NCBI GenBank assembly: GCA_947174415.1
Contig: CAMWIW010000001.1
Coordinates: 1-64,000 of the forward strand
Origin: an uncultured Clostridia bacterium
GTDB lineage: Bacteria > Bacillota > Clostridia > Christensenellales > Borkfalkiaceae
Direction: 5' to 3'
DNA: 64,000 nucleotides
In this document: positions 7,269-16,258 of the stretch, one piece after another
Position numbering within the stretch: position 1 is the stretch's first letter
How the letters are laid out: each line of letters opens with the position of its first letter
Translations under genes and position numbers: made by a program
Notes under the pieces: generated by a model
Database searches by the model: none
Told to the model about the DNA's origin: nothing
Seen by the model: only the letters and a program-made list of their open reading frames with translations

Positions 7269-8645
7269 TCACTTTAAAAGCATTTGCAACGACGCCGTTA
7301 AGTATTGCTTTACAAACGACGGCTGAATTATATTATCGATATATCCGCCCTGCGCCGCATTGATAGGGTCGGAGTTCTCGTCAGCATATTTTGCGGCAAG
7401 CTTAGTCCCGTCCGCCTTCTTCTCGTTTGAAAATTCTATTTCTGCGCCCTGAACGCTGTCAAAAAGCGCGATTTTTGCGCTCGCAAAGGCATAACTGTAA
7501 TCGTAACCCATTGATTTTGCCGCAAATACGGTATAGCCCAAACCTATTGCCTTGCCGTAAACGACCGAAATTTTAGCCGCATCGATACAGTCTAAAATAG
7601 AAACGTACTCGCCAAGCTCTTTTAAAACAAGGCTGTTGTTTGTCGCAAGGTCGCTCTTTACTCCAAGGGTGTTAACAAAGGTTACGTAGGGTAAGCCGTA
7701 GCAGCAAGCAAACTCTGCAAAATCTTTAAGTTTTCTCACGTTTTGGGCGGTGAGTTCCACGCCGTCCGCTCCGTCAAAAAGAGCTGCGGCAACCGCAATT
7801 CCGCCTACCCTTGCAAGGTAGCATTTGACTTCGGGGCAATAAGATGCGCCAAGCTCTATTGCAGTTGATTTATCAAACACCGCTGTCATAGCCTTGCCGT
7901 CTGCCTTTTTATCGAGTGCGGTTAGGCTTACATTCATCTCGTCGCTGTCTATCAAGGGCTTTGAAAGCAACTCGTTAATTTCGGTAATCGACTTCTTTAT
8001 CTCTTCGAAATTCTTTACGGTAAAAGTTGCAAGTTGGGCATTTATAAGCCCGTTTGCTCCGCCAACGGTAAATTTTGAAAGATTTTCCCCCGCTTTAGCG
8101 GATAAAACAAGCGGACTGTTGGAACAAAGCGCACTCTTTTTATCAATAAAATAAGTGAAATCGCAGATACCCGCAAGAAGGGAAATCTGACCGTATACCT
8201 CTCCGTTAACGATAAGATACTGAGGTATACTGCCCTTCATTTGAGAAGCCTTTAATATAAGACTTGCAAGCCCTTCAAGAACGCTAACCCCCTCGCCTAT
8301 CTGAACTCCGAGAGACGACAAAAGCCATATAACGGGCGTAGAAGTTTTCTCCGCCTGATTTAAACATTTTTCTATTTTTTCGCAGTTTGCCTTACTGACG
8401 CCGCCAGAAAGCACCGCGGCGTTCTGTGCAACAATATAAAAAGGATAGTCGCATATCGTCGCAAAACCCGTTACGACGCCCTCGCCTTCGGCGTTTTCTC
8501 CGTAAAACTCGTTTTTAGAGAACGAAAAAGCCGAAAGTTCAACAAAACTATCCTCGTCAATAAGTGAATTAATATTCGCCCGTATTTCTTTACCGGCGTC
8601 AAGAAGTTGTTTTTTTCGCTTTTGCAATAAGCTTATTTTATCCAT
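7269..8645 (-). CDS. Acyl-CoA carboxyltransferase subunit, MmdA/12S-like (divergent)
   Basis: A 458-residue protein with the two-part crotonase-like carboxyltransferase layout (PF01039). The N-terminal half includes EGVVTGFATICDYPFYIVAQN and ASQMKGSIPQYLIVNGEVYG. The C-terminal half includes NVRKLKDFAEFACCYGLPYVTFVNTLGV and the alanine/glycine-rich VVYGKAIGLGYTVFAAKSMGYDYSYAFASAKIALF. It is shorter than the roughly 510 residues usual for MmdA, GcdA or PccB. The acyl-CoA substrate (methylmalonyl-CoA, malonyl-CoA or other) cannot be told from sequence. It is first in the operon, with AGGTG five bases before ATG, promoter-like boxes, and a palindrome upstream. Confidence 0.85.
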   Translation of the reverse strand: MDKISLLQKRKKQLLDAGKEIRANINSLIDEDSFVELSAFSFSKNEFYGENAEGEGVVTGFATICDYPFYIVAQNAAVLSGGVSKANCEKIEKCLNQAEKTSTPVIWLLSSLGVQIGEGVSVLEGLASLILKASQMKGSIPQYLIVNGEVYGQISLLAGICDFTYFIDKKSALCSNSPLVLSAKAGENLSKFTVGGANGLINAQLATFTVKNFEEIKKSITEINELLSKPLIDSDEMNVSLTALDKKADGKAMTAVFDKSTAIELGASYCPEVKCYLARVGGIAVAAALFDGADGVELTAQNVRKLKDFAEFACCYGLPYVTFVNTLGVKSDLATNNSLVLKELGEYVSILDCIDAAKISVVYGKAIGLGYTVFAAKSMGYDYSYAFASAKIALFDSVQGAEIEFSNEKKADGTKLAAKYADENSDPINAAQGGYIDNIIQPSFVKQYLTASLQMLLK

Positions 8646-8678
8646 AAATACACCTGAAAACCAAATTCTTACAAATAC

Positions 8679-8706
8679 ATTTTATCACATTTAAATTCAA
8701 ATGCAA
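8679..8706 (-). promoter_or_regulatory. Candidate promoter of the decarboxylase operon
   Basis: Minus strand: TTGCAT, 16-base spacer, TAAAAT, about 33 bases before the ATG at 8645. The fit to a sigma-A promoter is fair. Confidence 0.5.
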
Positions 8707-8712
8707 ATAAAA

Positions 8713-8730
8713 TTGATAAACATTTATCAA
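8713..8730. promoter_or_regulatory. Perfect 18-bp palindrome, Rex-like operator candidate
   Basis: TTGATAAACATTTATCAA is an 8-bp inverted repeat around a 2-base centre. It resembles the clostridial Rex pattern TTGTTAA-N4-TTAACAA (from memory) except at one symmetric pair of positions. It lies just upstream of the -35 of the decarboxylase operon. Confidence 0.45.
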
Positions 8731-8780
8731 AATTTATTAAATTTACCAAACTTTAGTGGTACACTTCTACTCATAACTTA

Positions 8781-8803
8781 AAGAAAAAGCGGCTTATTGC
8801 CGC
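8781..8803 (-). terminator. Intrinsic terminator after the TVP38-family gene
   Basis: On the minus strand GCGGC-AATAA-GCCGC is followed by TTTTTCTTT, directly after the stop codon at 8805. Confidence 0.7.
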
Positions 8804-8804
8804 C

Positions 8805-9731
8805 TTACTTTCTTTGGATTTTCAGTTTTGTTTTGATGAATTTGTCAATCTTTTCGTAATGCTTTAAAACCAAATAAAATGCAAGCACGATAAACGCAAG
8901 AAGCAACGCCCAGATAAGCAAGCCCCACCACGTTGTAAAGGGAATAAGTTCAAACGAATAAGCCGTGGAAAACACGCCTATTAAACGGGTTACGGTTATC
9001 ATAATTATGAAAAACGGCCACGTCATTGACGATAACCCTGCAACAAAACAGAGAACGTCGTCGGGAAAAAGCGGTAGAAGAAACATCAGAGATAAGATTA
9101 AGTAATCTTTACCCTTTAATTTTTTAAGCCATTTATCCAAAGTTTCCTGCCCGACAATCCAACAAACCGCCTTGTAGCCTATCCACCTTCCTATTGCAAA
9201 AGCGGCAATAGAACCCGAAACAATACCTATAAAGCTATAAAAAGCGCATTTTAACGGTCCAAACATCGCCACACCCACGGCAACCGATACAGACCCCGGT
9301 ACAGGCAAAAGAACAACCTGTAAAAAGCTGAATGCAATATATATAGCGGCGGCCATTCCACCCATACCCTCTATATATTCCCTGAGTGCGTCTACACTGT
9401 TGATTTTGCCGAGCAAGTCGCTTGCGCAAAGCGCAAAAAACACAATAGAAAATATGTCAAGAAACACAAGAGTACATATAGTTAAGCGGTAAAGCGAAAC
9501 CATTTTCAGAGCGTAAAACAGAAGCCCGCCAACCATAATAAGGCCGAGAACCAAGCCCGATACAAGCAGTAAAATATTGAAATGTACGGCAATAAAATCT
9601 ACGTTTTTATATAAAAGCCCGTAGGAAATAAAGAGAAAAGCGACCGTACTTAACAGTACGACCGCCAAAATATTTATACAATGTTTTAAAACTTGCATGC
9701 GGTCCATTAATACTATTATATAGTATTTCAC
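8805..9731 (-). CDS. TVP38/TMEM64 (DedA-like, SNARE-associated) membrane protein
   Basis: A protein of up to 308 residues with about seven hydrophobic segments. The family core is visible: a re-entrant stretch LLPVPGSVSVAVGVAMFGPLKCAFYSFIGIVSGSIAAFAIGRWIG, and LPLFPDDVLCFVAGLSSMTWPFF. Proteins of this family act in membrane lipid handling or ion transport; no specific role is assigned. The start is uncertain: the track uses GTG at 9731, while ATGs at 9707 (MDRMQ) and 9698 are alternatives. No clear ribosome-binding site is seen. The region 9713-9731 is a perfect AT-rich inverted repeat. It is last in the proC-rnhA set. Confidence 0.78.
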   Translation of the reverse strand: MKYYIIVLMDRMQVLKHCINILAVVLLSTVAFLFISYGLLYKNVDFIAVHFNILLLVSGLVLGLIMVGGLLFYALKMVSLYRLTICTLVFLDIFSIVFFALCASDLLGKINSVDALREYIEGMGGMAAAIYIAFSFLQVVLLPVPGSVSVAVGVAMFGPLKCAFYSFIGIVSGSIAAFAIGRWIGYKAVCWIVGQETLDKWLKKLKGKDYLILSLMFLLPLFPDDVLCFVAGLSSMTWPFFIIMITVTRLIGVFSTAYSFELIPFTTWWGLLIWALLLAFIVLAFYLVLKHYEKIDKFIKTKLKIQRK

Positions 9732-9737
9732 GCATTT

Positions 9738-10184
9738 TTATAATTCGCTTTTGAAATTTTTAATAGCGTCGGTAGCAAGTTTATCGCAGATATTATTATA
9801 TTCGTTATCAGCGTGCCCTTTAACTTTTATGAAAGTTACGCGGTGGGTACGGGTTAAAGATAAAAGCTCACGCCATAAATCTTCGTTTAATACGGGTTTA
9901 TTGTCAGACTTTATAAAACCCGACTTTTCCCAACCGTAAACCCAGCCGTTATTAAAACCATTGACAGTGTAAGCGGAATCACTGTAAATTTCAACCTCGC
10001 AAGGTTCTTTAAGGCACTTCAACCCCTCTATAACAGCCGTAAGCTCCATTCTGTTGTTTGTCGTTGACTTTTCAGCTCCCGATATGCGCTTTTCAAACCC
10101 TTTAAACATTAATACCGCACCCCAGCCGCCGACGCCCGGATTGCCCGAGCACGCACCGTCGGTATATAAAATAACCTTTTTCAT
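9738..10184 (-). CDS. rnhA: Ribonuclease HI
   Basis: A 148-residue RNase HI that removes RNA from RNA-DNA hybrids. The four catalytic acids are in place: D in YTDGACSGNP, E in NRMELTAV, D in YSDSAYTVNG, and D in GHADNEYNNICDKLA. The track starts at a GTG one codon earlier. The ATG at 10184 is preferred because it overlaps the proC stop (TGATG), implying coupled translation. Confidence 0.95.
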   Translation of the reverse strand: MKKVILYTDGACSGNPGVGGWGAVLMFKGFEKRISGAEKSTTNNRMELTAVIEGLKCLKEPCEVEIYSDSAYTVNGFNNGWVYGWEKSGFIKSDNKPVLNEDLWRELLSLTRTHRVTFIKVKGHADNEYNNICDKLATDAIKNFKSEL

Positions 10185-10993
10185 CACTTAGTCTGCTCTT
10201 TTGCACGGTTTACGCACGCTTCCACTGCCGAAGAAACTGCATCGACAAAGCCCTTTTCTTCAAGAACTTTTACGGCGTCCACAGCCGCACCGCCTTTATT
10301 GCATGCAAGCACAGTCAACTCTTCAACCGTATTTTCTTCCCTCTGCACCATTTCGGCGCTGCCGAGCACTGTCTGAACGGCAAGTATTTTTGCCTCGTTC
10401 TTAGTCAGTCCTTGTTTCATACCTGCGTCTATAAGCGCATCGATAAACATAAACGAGTAGACAGAACCGCTGCCGCTAAGTCCGTAAACAGCGTTTAGTT
10501 TACTTTCTTCCACACTTACTATAGTTCCCAACGTGCCGAAAACCGAGCTTAAAAAATCGCAATCGTCGGTTGACTTATTAAAATCAACCATATCGATACC
10601 TATCGCGCCGCTGCCGATCTCGCAAGGTAAATTAAGAACAACTCGCGCTACTTTGATTACGCCCACTCCAAGCGCATTTTTAACCGAACTCTTGGCAAGT
10701 CCTTCTATAACCGAAATAACTTTTTCGGGTCTAATGCCCTCTAATTCCTTTGAAATTGCATCAAATTTCTTAGGTTTTACCGCGAAAAGCAAATATTCAC
10801 TGTTTTCGGCAACGAATCTGTTATTCGTGGTCGTACGTACGCCCAGATAATCGAGTTTATCCAACTCTTCCTCGTTTTCGTCGCTGACGATTATCTTTTT
10901 TTCGCGGATTAAGTCGGATAAAACAACTCCTCTTAAAATGGCGTTTGAAAAGAACGAGCACCCGATAACGCCGAGTTTGAATTGCTTTTTCAT
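10184..10993 (-). CDS. proC: Pyrroline-5-carboxylate reductase
   Basis: A 269-residue NAD(P)H-dependent enzyme for the last step of proline synthesis. The Rossmann motif GVIGCSFFSNAILRG starts the protein. AVKPKKF and the C-terminal dimer region SGSGSVYSFMFIDALIDAGMKQGLTKNEAKILAVQTVLGSAEM and CNKGGAAVDAVKVLEEKGF are typical. The second glycine of GxGxxx is replaced (GCSF), a mild deviation. The ATG at 10993 has GGAGG eight bases before it and is preferred over the track start. It diverges from the tRNA-Trp promoter. Confidence 0.93.
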   Translation of the reverse strand: MKKQFKLGVIGCSFFSNAILRGVVLSDLIREKKIIVSDENEEELDKLDYLGVRTTTNNRFVAENSEYLLFAVKPKKFDAISKELEGIRPEKVISVIEGLAKSSVKNALGVGVIKVARVVLNLPCEIGSGAIGIDMVDFNKSTDDCDFLSSVFGTLGTIVSVEESKLNAVYGLSGSGSVYSFMFIDALIDAGMKQGLTKNEAKILAVQTVLGSAEMVQREENTVEELTVLACNKGGAAVDAVKVLEEKGFVDAVSSAVEACVNRAKEQTK

Positions 10994-11014
10994 AAAAATT
11001 GCCTCCAAAAACAG

Positions 11015-11043
11015 TTGACTAAATTCAAGTGATATAATATAAT
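11015..11043 (+). promoter_or_regulatory. Promoter of tRNA-Trp
   Basis: TTGACT, 17-base spacer, TATAAT, ending 12 bases before the mature tRNA. An excellent sigma-A consensus. Confidence 0.85.
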
Positions 11044-11055
11044 TTATTTGCTTTT

Positions 11056-11130
11056 AGGGGAGTAGCTCAACGGTAGAGTCGCGGTCTCCAAAACCGTCGG
11101 TTGCATGTTCGAATCGTGTCTCCCCTGCCA
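11056..11130 (+). tRNA. tRNA-Trp (anticodon CCA)
   Basis: A cloverleaf of 75 nt including an encoded CCA. The acceptor arm pairs AGGGGAG with CTCCCCT. TAGCTCAACGGTAGAGT forms the D arm, the anticodon loop is CTCCAAA with CCA at 11088-11090, the T loop is GTTCGAATC, and the discriminator base is G. It is a single-gene unit with its own promoter and two downstream terminators. Confidence 0.96.
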
Positions 11131-11158
11131 AATCCACCCGTACAGGGTGGATTTTTTA
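11131..11158 (+). terminator. Terminator of tRNA-Trp
   Basis: AATCCACCC-GTACA-GGGTGGATT followed by a T-run, directly after the CCA end. Confidence 0.92.
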
Positions 11159-11161
11159 TTA

Positions 11162-11192
11162 ACCGCCCCGATTGTCGGAGCGGTATTTTTTT
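11162..11192 (+). terminator. Second terminator after tRNA-Trp
   Basis: ACCGCCCCGA-TTG-TCGGAGCGGT, with one mismatch, followed by ATTTTTTT. It backs up the first terminator. Confidence 0.75.
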
Positions 11193-11196
11193 ATTT

Positions 11197-11224
11197 AATT
11201 ATGCCACACATAGTACTTCGCAAA
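11197..11224 (-). repeat. Dispersed palindromic repeat, copy 2 (intergenic, 3' of purB)
   Basis: The minus strand reads TTTGCGAAGTACTATG then TGTGGCATAATT. Over 30 bases it differs from the miaA copy at two positions. It lies about 10 bases past the purB stop. Confidence 0.65.
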
Positions 11225-11233
11225 TTAACAATT

Positions 11234-12667
11234 TTAAACCTTTACATCACCTTTTTGACCTAAAATTGCCTTGTTTTGCTCTAAAATGGGCTTAACTTCG
11301 TTTTCTATAAATTCTACGGTTTGCGAAGGAGCTCTGCCTATAAACAATTTTGCATCGAGTATTTTATCGAGCTTGGAATGAACGGCTTTAAAGTCATTAT
11401 CTGCTTTTATGAGCTCTAAAAGATTATTTTCTTTGCCAAGCTCTTTTACGTTTCTTCCCGCCTGCATAGATAAAACTCTTATCTTCTCGTGAAGCTCCTG
11501 TCTGTTTCCACCTGCTTTTACACACTCCATCATAATGTTTTCGGTTGCCATGAACGGAAGCTCTGCAGCAATGTGTTTTGCAATGACTTTTTCGTAAACG
11601 ACGAGATTTTCCGAGACGTTCATATAAATATTAAGTATGCCGTCAAGCGCAAGAAATGCCTGCGCGTTTACTATTCTTCTGTTTGCAGAATCATCCAAAG
11701 TTCTTTCAAACCACTGCGTTCCAGCGGTTATCGCTCCGTTCATCGGAAGAGAAATTACAAACCTTGCAAGCGAGCCTATCCTTTCGCTACGCATAGGATT
11801 GCGCTTGTATGCCATTGCGGACGAACCGATTTGCGACTTCTCAAAAGGCTCTTCAACCTCTTTCATATTTTGCAAAATGCGGATATCGTTTGAAAATTTA
11901 TACGCTGACTGCGCAATTTGAGACAGAACGCAGAGAACGTTGTAATCGAACTTTCTCGGGTAAGTCTGACCTGTTACGCCGTAAACTTTATCAAAACCGA
12001 GTTTTGCAACGACCTTTTTTTCAAGTTCCTTAACTTTGTTTTCATCACCGCAAAACAGCTCCATAAAGCTTGCCTGAGTGCCCGTCGTACCCTTTACACC
12101 CCTTAATTTGAATGAATTTTGCAAATTTACGAGATTATTATAGTCCAACGTCAAATCTTGAAGCCAAAGCGTTGCGCGCTTTCCTACAGTCGTAAGCTGT
12201 GCGGGCTGCAAGTGCGTAAATCCGAGCGTGGGCACGTCCTTATATTTCAAAGCAAAAACCGCAAGCTTATCCATTACGTTTACAAGTTTTGCTTTAATAA
12301 TTTCAAGCGCATCCCACAGAATTATTAGCTCCGAATTGCAGTCAACGTAACAGCTCGTTGCACCAAGGTGAATAATCGGCATAGCCGAATTAGCTTGGTC
12401 GCCGAAGGCGTGTACGTGCGCCATTACGTCGTGGCGAAGCTCTCTTTCGTACTTTTCCGCAACTTCGAAGTTTATATCTTCGGCGTACTTCTTCATTTCG
12501 TCCACTTGCGATTTTGTGATGTTCAAGCCAAGTTCCATTTCACTCTCAGCAAGCGCGATCCAAAGTTTTCTCCAAAGCTTAAAGCGTTTTTCGTCAGAGA
12601 AATTTTCCGCCATAGCGCGGCTTGCATATCTCGTAATCAAGGGATTTTGATAAATTTCGTTATCCAT
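11234..12667 (-). CDS. purB: Adenylosuccinate lyase
   Basis: A 477-residue member of the fumarase/aspartase superfamily. It cleaves SAICAR and adenylosuccinate in purine synthesis. The superfamily signature is GSSAMAYKRNP, the N-terminal region has HDVMAHVHAF and LGATSCYVD, and THLQPAQLTTVGKRA carries the catalytic histidine. AGGAG lies five bases before the ATG. It follows the cyclophilin and dCMP deaminase genes closely in one operon, linking purine and deoxypyrimidine metabolism. Confidence 0.95.
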   Translation of the reverse strand: MDNEIYQNPLITRYASRAMAENFSDEKRFKLWRKLWIALAESEMELGLNITKSQVDEMKKYAEDINFEVAEKYERELRHDVMAHVHAFGDQANSAMPIIHLGATSCYVDCNSELIILWDALEIIKAKLVNVMDKLAVFALKYKDVPTLGFTHLQPAQLTTVGKRATLWLQDLTLDYNNLVNLQNSFKLRGVKGTTGTQASFMELFCGDENKVKELEKKVVAKLGFDKVYGVTGQTYPRKFDYNVLCVLSQIAQSAYKFSNDIRILQNMKEVEEPFEKSQIGSSAMAYKRNPMRSERIGSLARFVISLPMNGAITAGTQWFERTLDDSANRRIVNAQAFLALDGILNIYMNVSENLVVYEKVIAKHIAAELPFMATENIMMECVKAGGNRQELHEKIRVLSMQAGRNVKELGKENNLLELIKADNDFKAVHSKLDKILDAKLFIGRAPSQTVEFIENEVKPILEQNKAILGQKGDVKV

Positions 12668-12680
12668 AGTAACTCCTATA

Positions 12681-13202
12681 TCAGTATTTTTCGGGGGCGT
12701 GGTAGTTTACGCCGAAGGTTTCAACCGTTACTTTTTCCATAATCTGAGGCTCAAGCGGCTTATCCTGCCAATCGCACCTTACTGCCGCAATTTCGTCTAC
12801 CACTTCTATTCCTTCCGTTACTTTGCCGAACGCAGCATATTGACCGTCAAGGTGAGACGAATTCTGATGCATTATAAAGAACTGCGAACCCGCGGAATTA
12901 GGGTTCATTGCGCGCGCCATAGACAGAACGCCGCGGGAATGTTTTAAATCGTTTTGCTTAAAACCGTTTAAAGCAAACTCACCTTTAATCGAATATCCCG
13001 GCCCGCCTGTTCCAACGCCTTTCGGGTCTCCGCCTTGTATCATGAAACCAGAAATTACGCGGTGAAAAATAAGTCCGTCGTAAAAGCCGCTTTTTACAAG
13101 CGAAATAAAATTATTGACGGTATTAGGCGCTTTTTCGGGATAAAGTTCGGCTTTTATAACTCCGCCTTTTTGCATTTTTATAGTAACTACGGGATTTTGC
13201 AT
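12681..13202 (-). CDS. Cyclophilin-type peptidyl-prolyl cis-trans isomerase
   Basis: A 173-residue single-domain cyclophilin. It shows AELYPEKAPNTVNNFISLV, the catalytic FHRVISGFMIQGGDPKGVGTGGPGY, and GVLSMARAMNPNSAGSQFFIM. There is no signal peptide, so it should be cytoplasmic. It sits between the dCMP deaminase and purB genes with short gaps. Confidence 0.94.
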   Translation of the reverse strand: MQNPVVTIKMQKGGVIKAELYPEKAPNTVNNFISLVKSGFYDGLIFHRVISGFMIQGGDPKGVGTGGPGYSIKGEFALNGFKQNDLKHSRGVLSMARAMNPNSAGSQFFIMHQNSSHLDGQYAAFGKVTEGIEVVDEIAAVRCDWQDKPLEPQIMEKVTVETFGVNYHAPEKY

Positions 13203-13216
13203 TCTTATTCTCCTTT

Positions 13217-13669
13217 TTATAAATCGCTGAATTTATCCACGCGCACGCCCGCTTCTTTAAAAAGAAGCATTGAAAATTCGTCGGGATAACCCTCTTTATA
13301 GACAACGCGCGAGATGCCGGAATTGATTATAATTTTTGCACAGATTACGCAAGGCTGGTGAGTACAATAGAGCGTGCACCCCTCTACGCTACACCCCACT
13401 CTTGCCGCCTGAATTATGGCATTCTGCTCGGCGTGGACGGCGTAGCAAAGTTCGTGCATAGTGCCGCTGGGGATATTTTTCAATTTGCGCATACACTCTT
13501 TTTTATCAACGCAACTCTCAATACCTTGCGGTGCGCCGTTGTAGCCTGTTGCAATTATGCGCTTGTTTTTTACGATAACCGCACCGACGTGTCGGTTCTC
13601 CTGATAGCAGCTTGACCAAGTACCGATAAGCTCGGTCAGCTCCATAAATCTTTTGTCCCATTTATCCAT
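13217..13669 (-). CDS. comEB: dCMP deaminase (ComEB-like)
   Basis: A 150-residue zinc deaminase with HAEQNAI (zinc His and catalytic Glu) and the two zinc cysteines in CTHQPCVICAK. RHVGAVIVKNKRIIATGYNGAPQG and the length fit deoxycytidylate deaminase, which makes dUMP for thymidylate synthesis. The ATG begins six bases after a good -10 box, so the mRNA is probably leaderless. It is first in the comEB-ppi-purB operon and diverges from groES. Confidence 0.9.
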   Translation of the reverse strand: MDKWDKRFMELTELIGTWSSCYQENRHVGAVIVKNKRIIATGYNGAPQGIESCVDKKECMRKLKNIPSGTMHELCYAVHAEQNAIIQAARVGCSVEGCTLYCTHQPCVICAKIIINSGISRVVYKEGYPDEFSMLLFKEAGVRVDKFSDL

Positions 13670-13675
13670 ATCACG

Positions 13676-13704
13676 ATTTTACCATAATTTTCATTGAATT
13701 GCAA
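13676..13704 (-). promoter_or_regulatory. Promoter of the comEB-ppi-purB operon (leaderless start)
   Basis: Minus strand: TTGCAA, 17-base spacer, TAAAAT, then CGTGAT and the ATG. The expected transcription start falls on the A of the start codon. Confidence 0.72.
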
Positions 13705-13715
13705 TTTTTTACTTT

Positions 13716-13732
13716 ATAATGTTTAACATTAT
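13716..13732. promoter_or_regulatory. 17-bp perfect palindrome overlapping the groESL -10 box
   Basis: ATAATGTT-T-AACATTAT is perfectly symmetric and overlaps TATAAT at 13715-13720. The -35 for this -10 is weak. The usual HrcA operator (CIRCE, TTAGCACTC-N9-GAGTGCTAA) is not present in this intergenic region, so this may be an alternative operator. Confidence 0.45.
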
Positions 13733-13789
13733 TTTGTTGAGTTTATAAAATATCTGTAACTAAATTGATTAAAATCGGAGGATATTTAA

Positions 13790-14074
13790 ATGACTATCAA
13801 ACCTTTATTCGATAAAGTAGTCGTAGAAAATCTTAAAGCCGAAGAAAAGACCAAAAGCGGACTTTATCTTACCTCGGCTGCACAGGAAAAACCTGCAACT
13901 TGCCTCGTTGTTGCAGTCGGCCCAGGCGGGCTTGTTGACGGCAAGGAAGTTAAGATGCAAGTTAAGGTAGGAGATAAAGTTCTGCTTGCAAAATACAGCG
14001 GAACAGAAGTCAAAGTTGACGAAAAAGAGTACACGATTATCCGTCAGAGCGATATTCTGGCAATCGTTGAATAA
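13790..14074 (+). CDS. groES: Co-chaperonin GroES
   Basis: A 94-residue GroES with KPLFDKVVVE, a mobile loop region (TKSGLYLTSAAQEKP), VVAVGPGG, GDKVLLAKYSGTEVK and IIRQSDILAIVE. It forms the heptameric lid of GroEL. GGAGG lies eight bases before the ATG, and groEL follows after 13 bp. The promoter lacks a CIRCE element. Confidence 0.97.
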   Translation: MTIKPLFDKVVVENLKAEEKTKSGLYLTSAAQEKPATCLVVAVGPGGLVDGKEVKMQVKVGDKVLLAKYSGTEVKVDEKEYTIIRQSDILAIVE

Positions 14075-14081
14075 GGAGTAA

Positions 14082-15716
<1,635 letters not shown>

Positions 15717-15730
15717 TAAATAAAAACTAA

Positions 15731-15760
15731 GCGCCGAGCTTATTGCTCGGCGCTTTTTAT
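15731..15760. terminator. Bidirectional terminator between groEL and the GNAT gene
   Basis: GCGCCGAGC-TTATT-GCTCGGCGC followed by TTTTTATTTTT. It also encodes the last residues of the convergent GNAT gene, whose stop codon is in the loop. Confidence 0.9.
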
Positions 15761-16255
15761 TTTTGCATACATTTTCATATCTTCGACAATGCCGTTTTTG
15801 ACAGCGTTTTTGCGGAGCGTACCCTCGCAGTCGAAACCCGCCTTTTCAAGCACCCTACAAGACGCTTCGTTGCGCGCGAACGGCTCGGCATAAATACGGA
15901 TAATATCCGAATTTTTAAATACAAAATCGCAAGTTTGCTTTATTGCTGAAGTTGCTATGCCCTTATTCCAATAATTTTCGCCGATGTAATAACCCATTTC
16001 TGCGGTTTTAGAATGGATATTTTCTTGCCTGAAAACACCAATACTTCCTACAGTTTTACCCTCATACTCAATAGCAAAAGCAAAGACCGAATTCGTATCC
16101 GCGTTAAGCATTGCATTAATATAATCGAGGGCGTCTTTCTCAGTGTAAGGAAACGGCAACCCGTCGCGCAAATTATCTAAAATTTTCTTATTATTCAGCA
16201 ATTCAGATAAACTTTTCGCATCATCTGAACGCCATTTTCTGATAATACAGTCCAT
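15740..16255 (-). CDS. GNAT-family N-acetyltransferase (RimJ/RimL-like)
   Basis: A 171-residue acetyltransferase with MGYYIGENYWNKGIATSAIKQTCDFVF (acetyl-CoA binding) and FARNEASCRVLEKAGFDCEGTLRKNAVKNG, as in ribosomal-protein or small-molecule acetyltransferases of the RimJ/RimL group. The substrate is unknown. It is last in the miaB operon, 3 bp after the PLP enzyme, and its C-terminus lies in the terminator shared with groEL. Confidence 0.88.
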   Translation of the reverse strand: MDCIIRKWRSDDAKSLSELLNNKKILDNLRDGLPFPYTEKDALDYINAMLNADTNSVFAFAIEYEGKTVGSIGVFRQENIHSKTAEMGYYIGENYWNKGIATSAIKQTCDFVFKNSDIIRIYAEPFARNEASCRVLEKAGFDCEGTLRKNAVKNGIVEDMKMYAKIKSAEQ

Positions 16256-16258
16256 AAT

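Noticed and set aside
8713-8730. FNR/CRP-type site (TTGAT...ATCAA)
   Set aside because: The half-sites TTGAT and ATCAA are present, but the spacing is 8 rather than 4 bases, so a Rex-like reading fits better.
13123-13305. Minus-strand ORF 13123-13305
   Set aside because: Lys/Ser/Arg-rich shadow overlapping the cyclophilin and dCMP deaminase genes in another frame.
13670-13789. CIRCE operator for HrcA upstream of groES
   Set aside because: I looked for TTAGCACTC and GAGTGCTAA in the whole gap and found neither.
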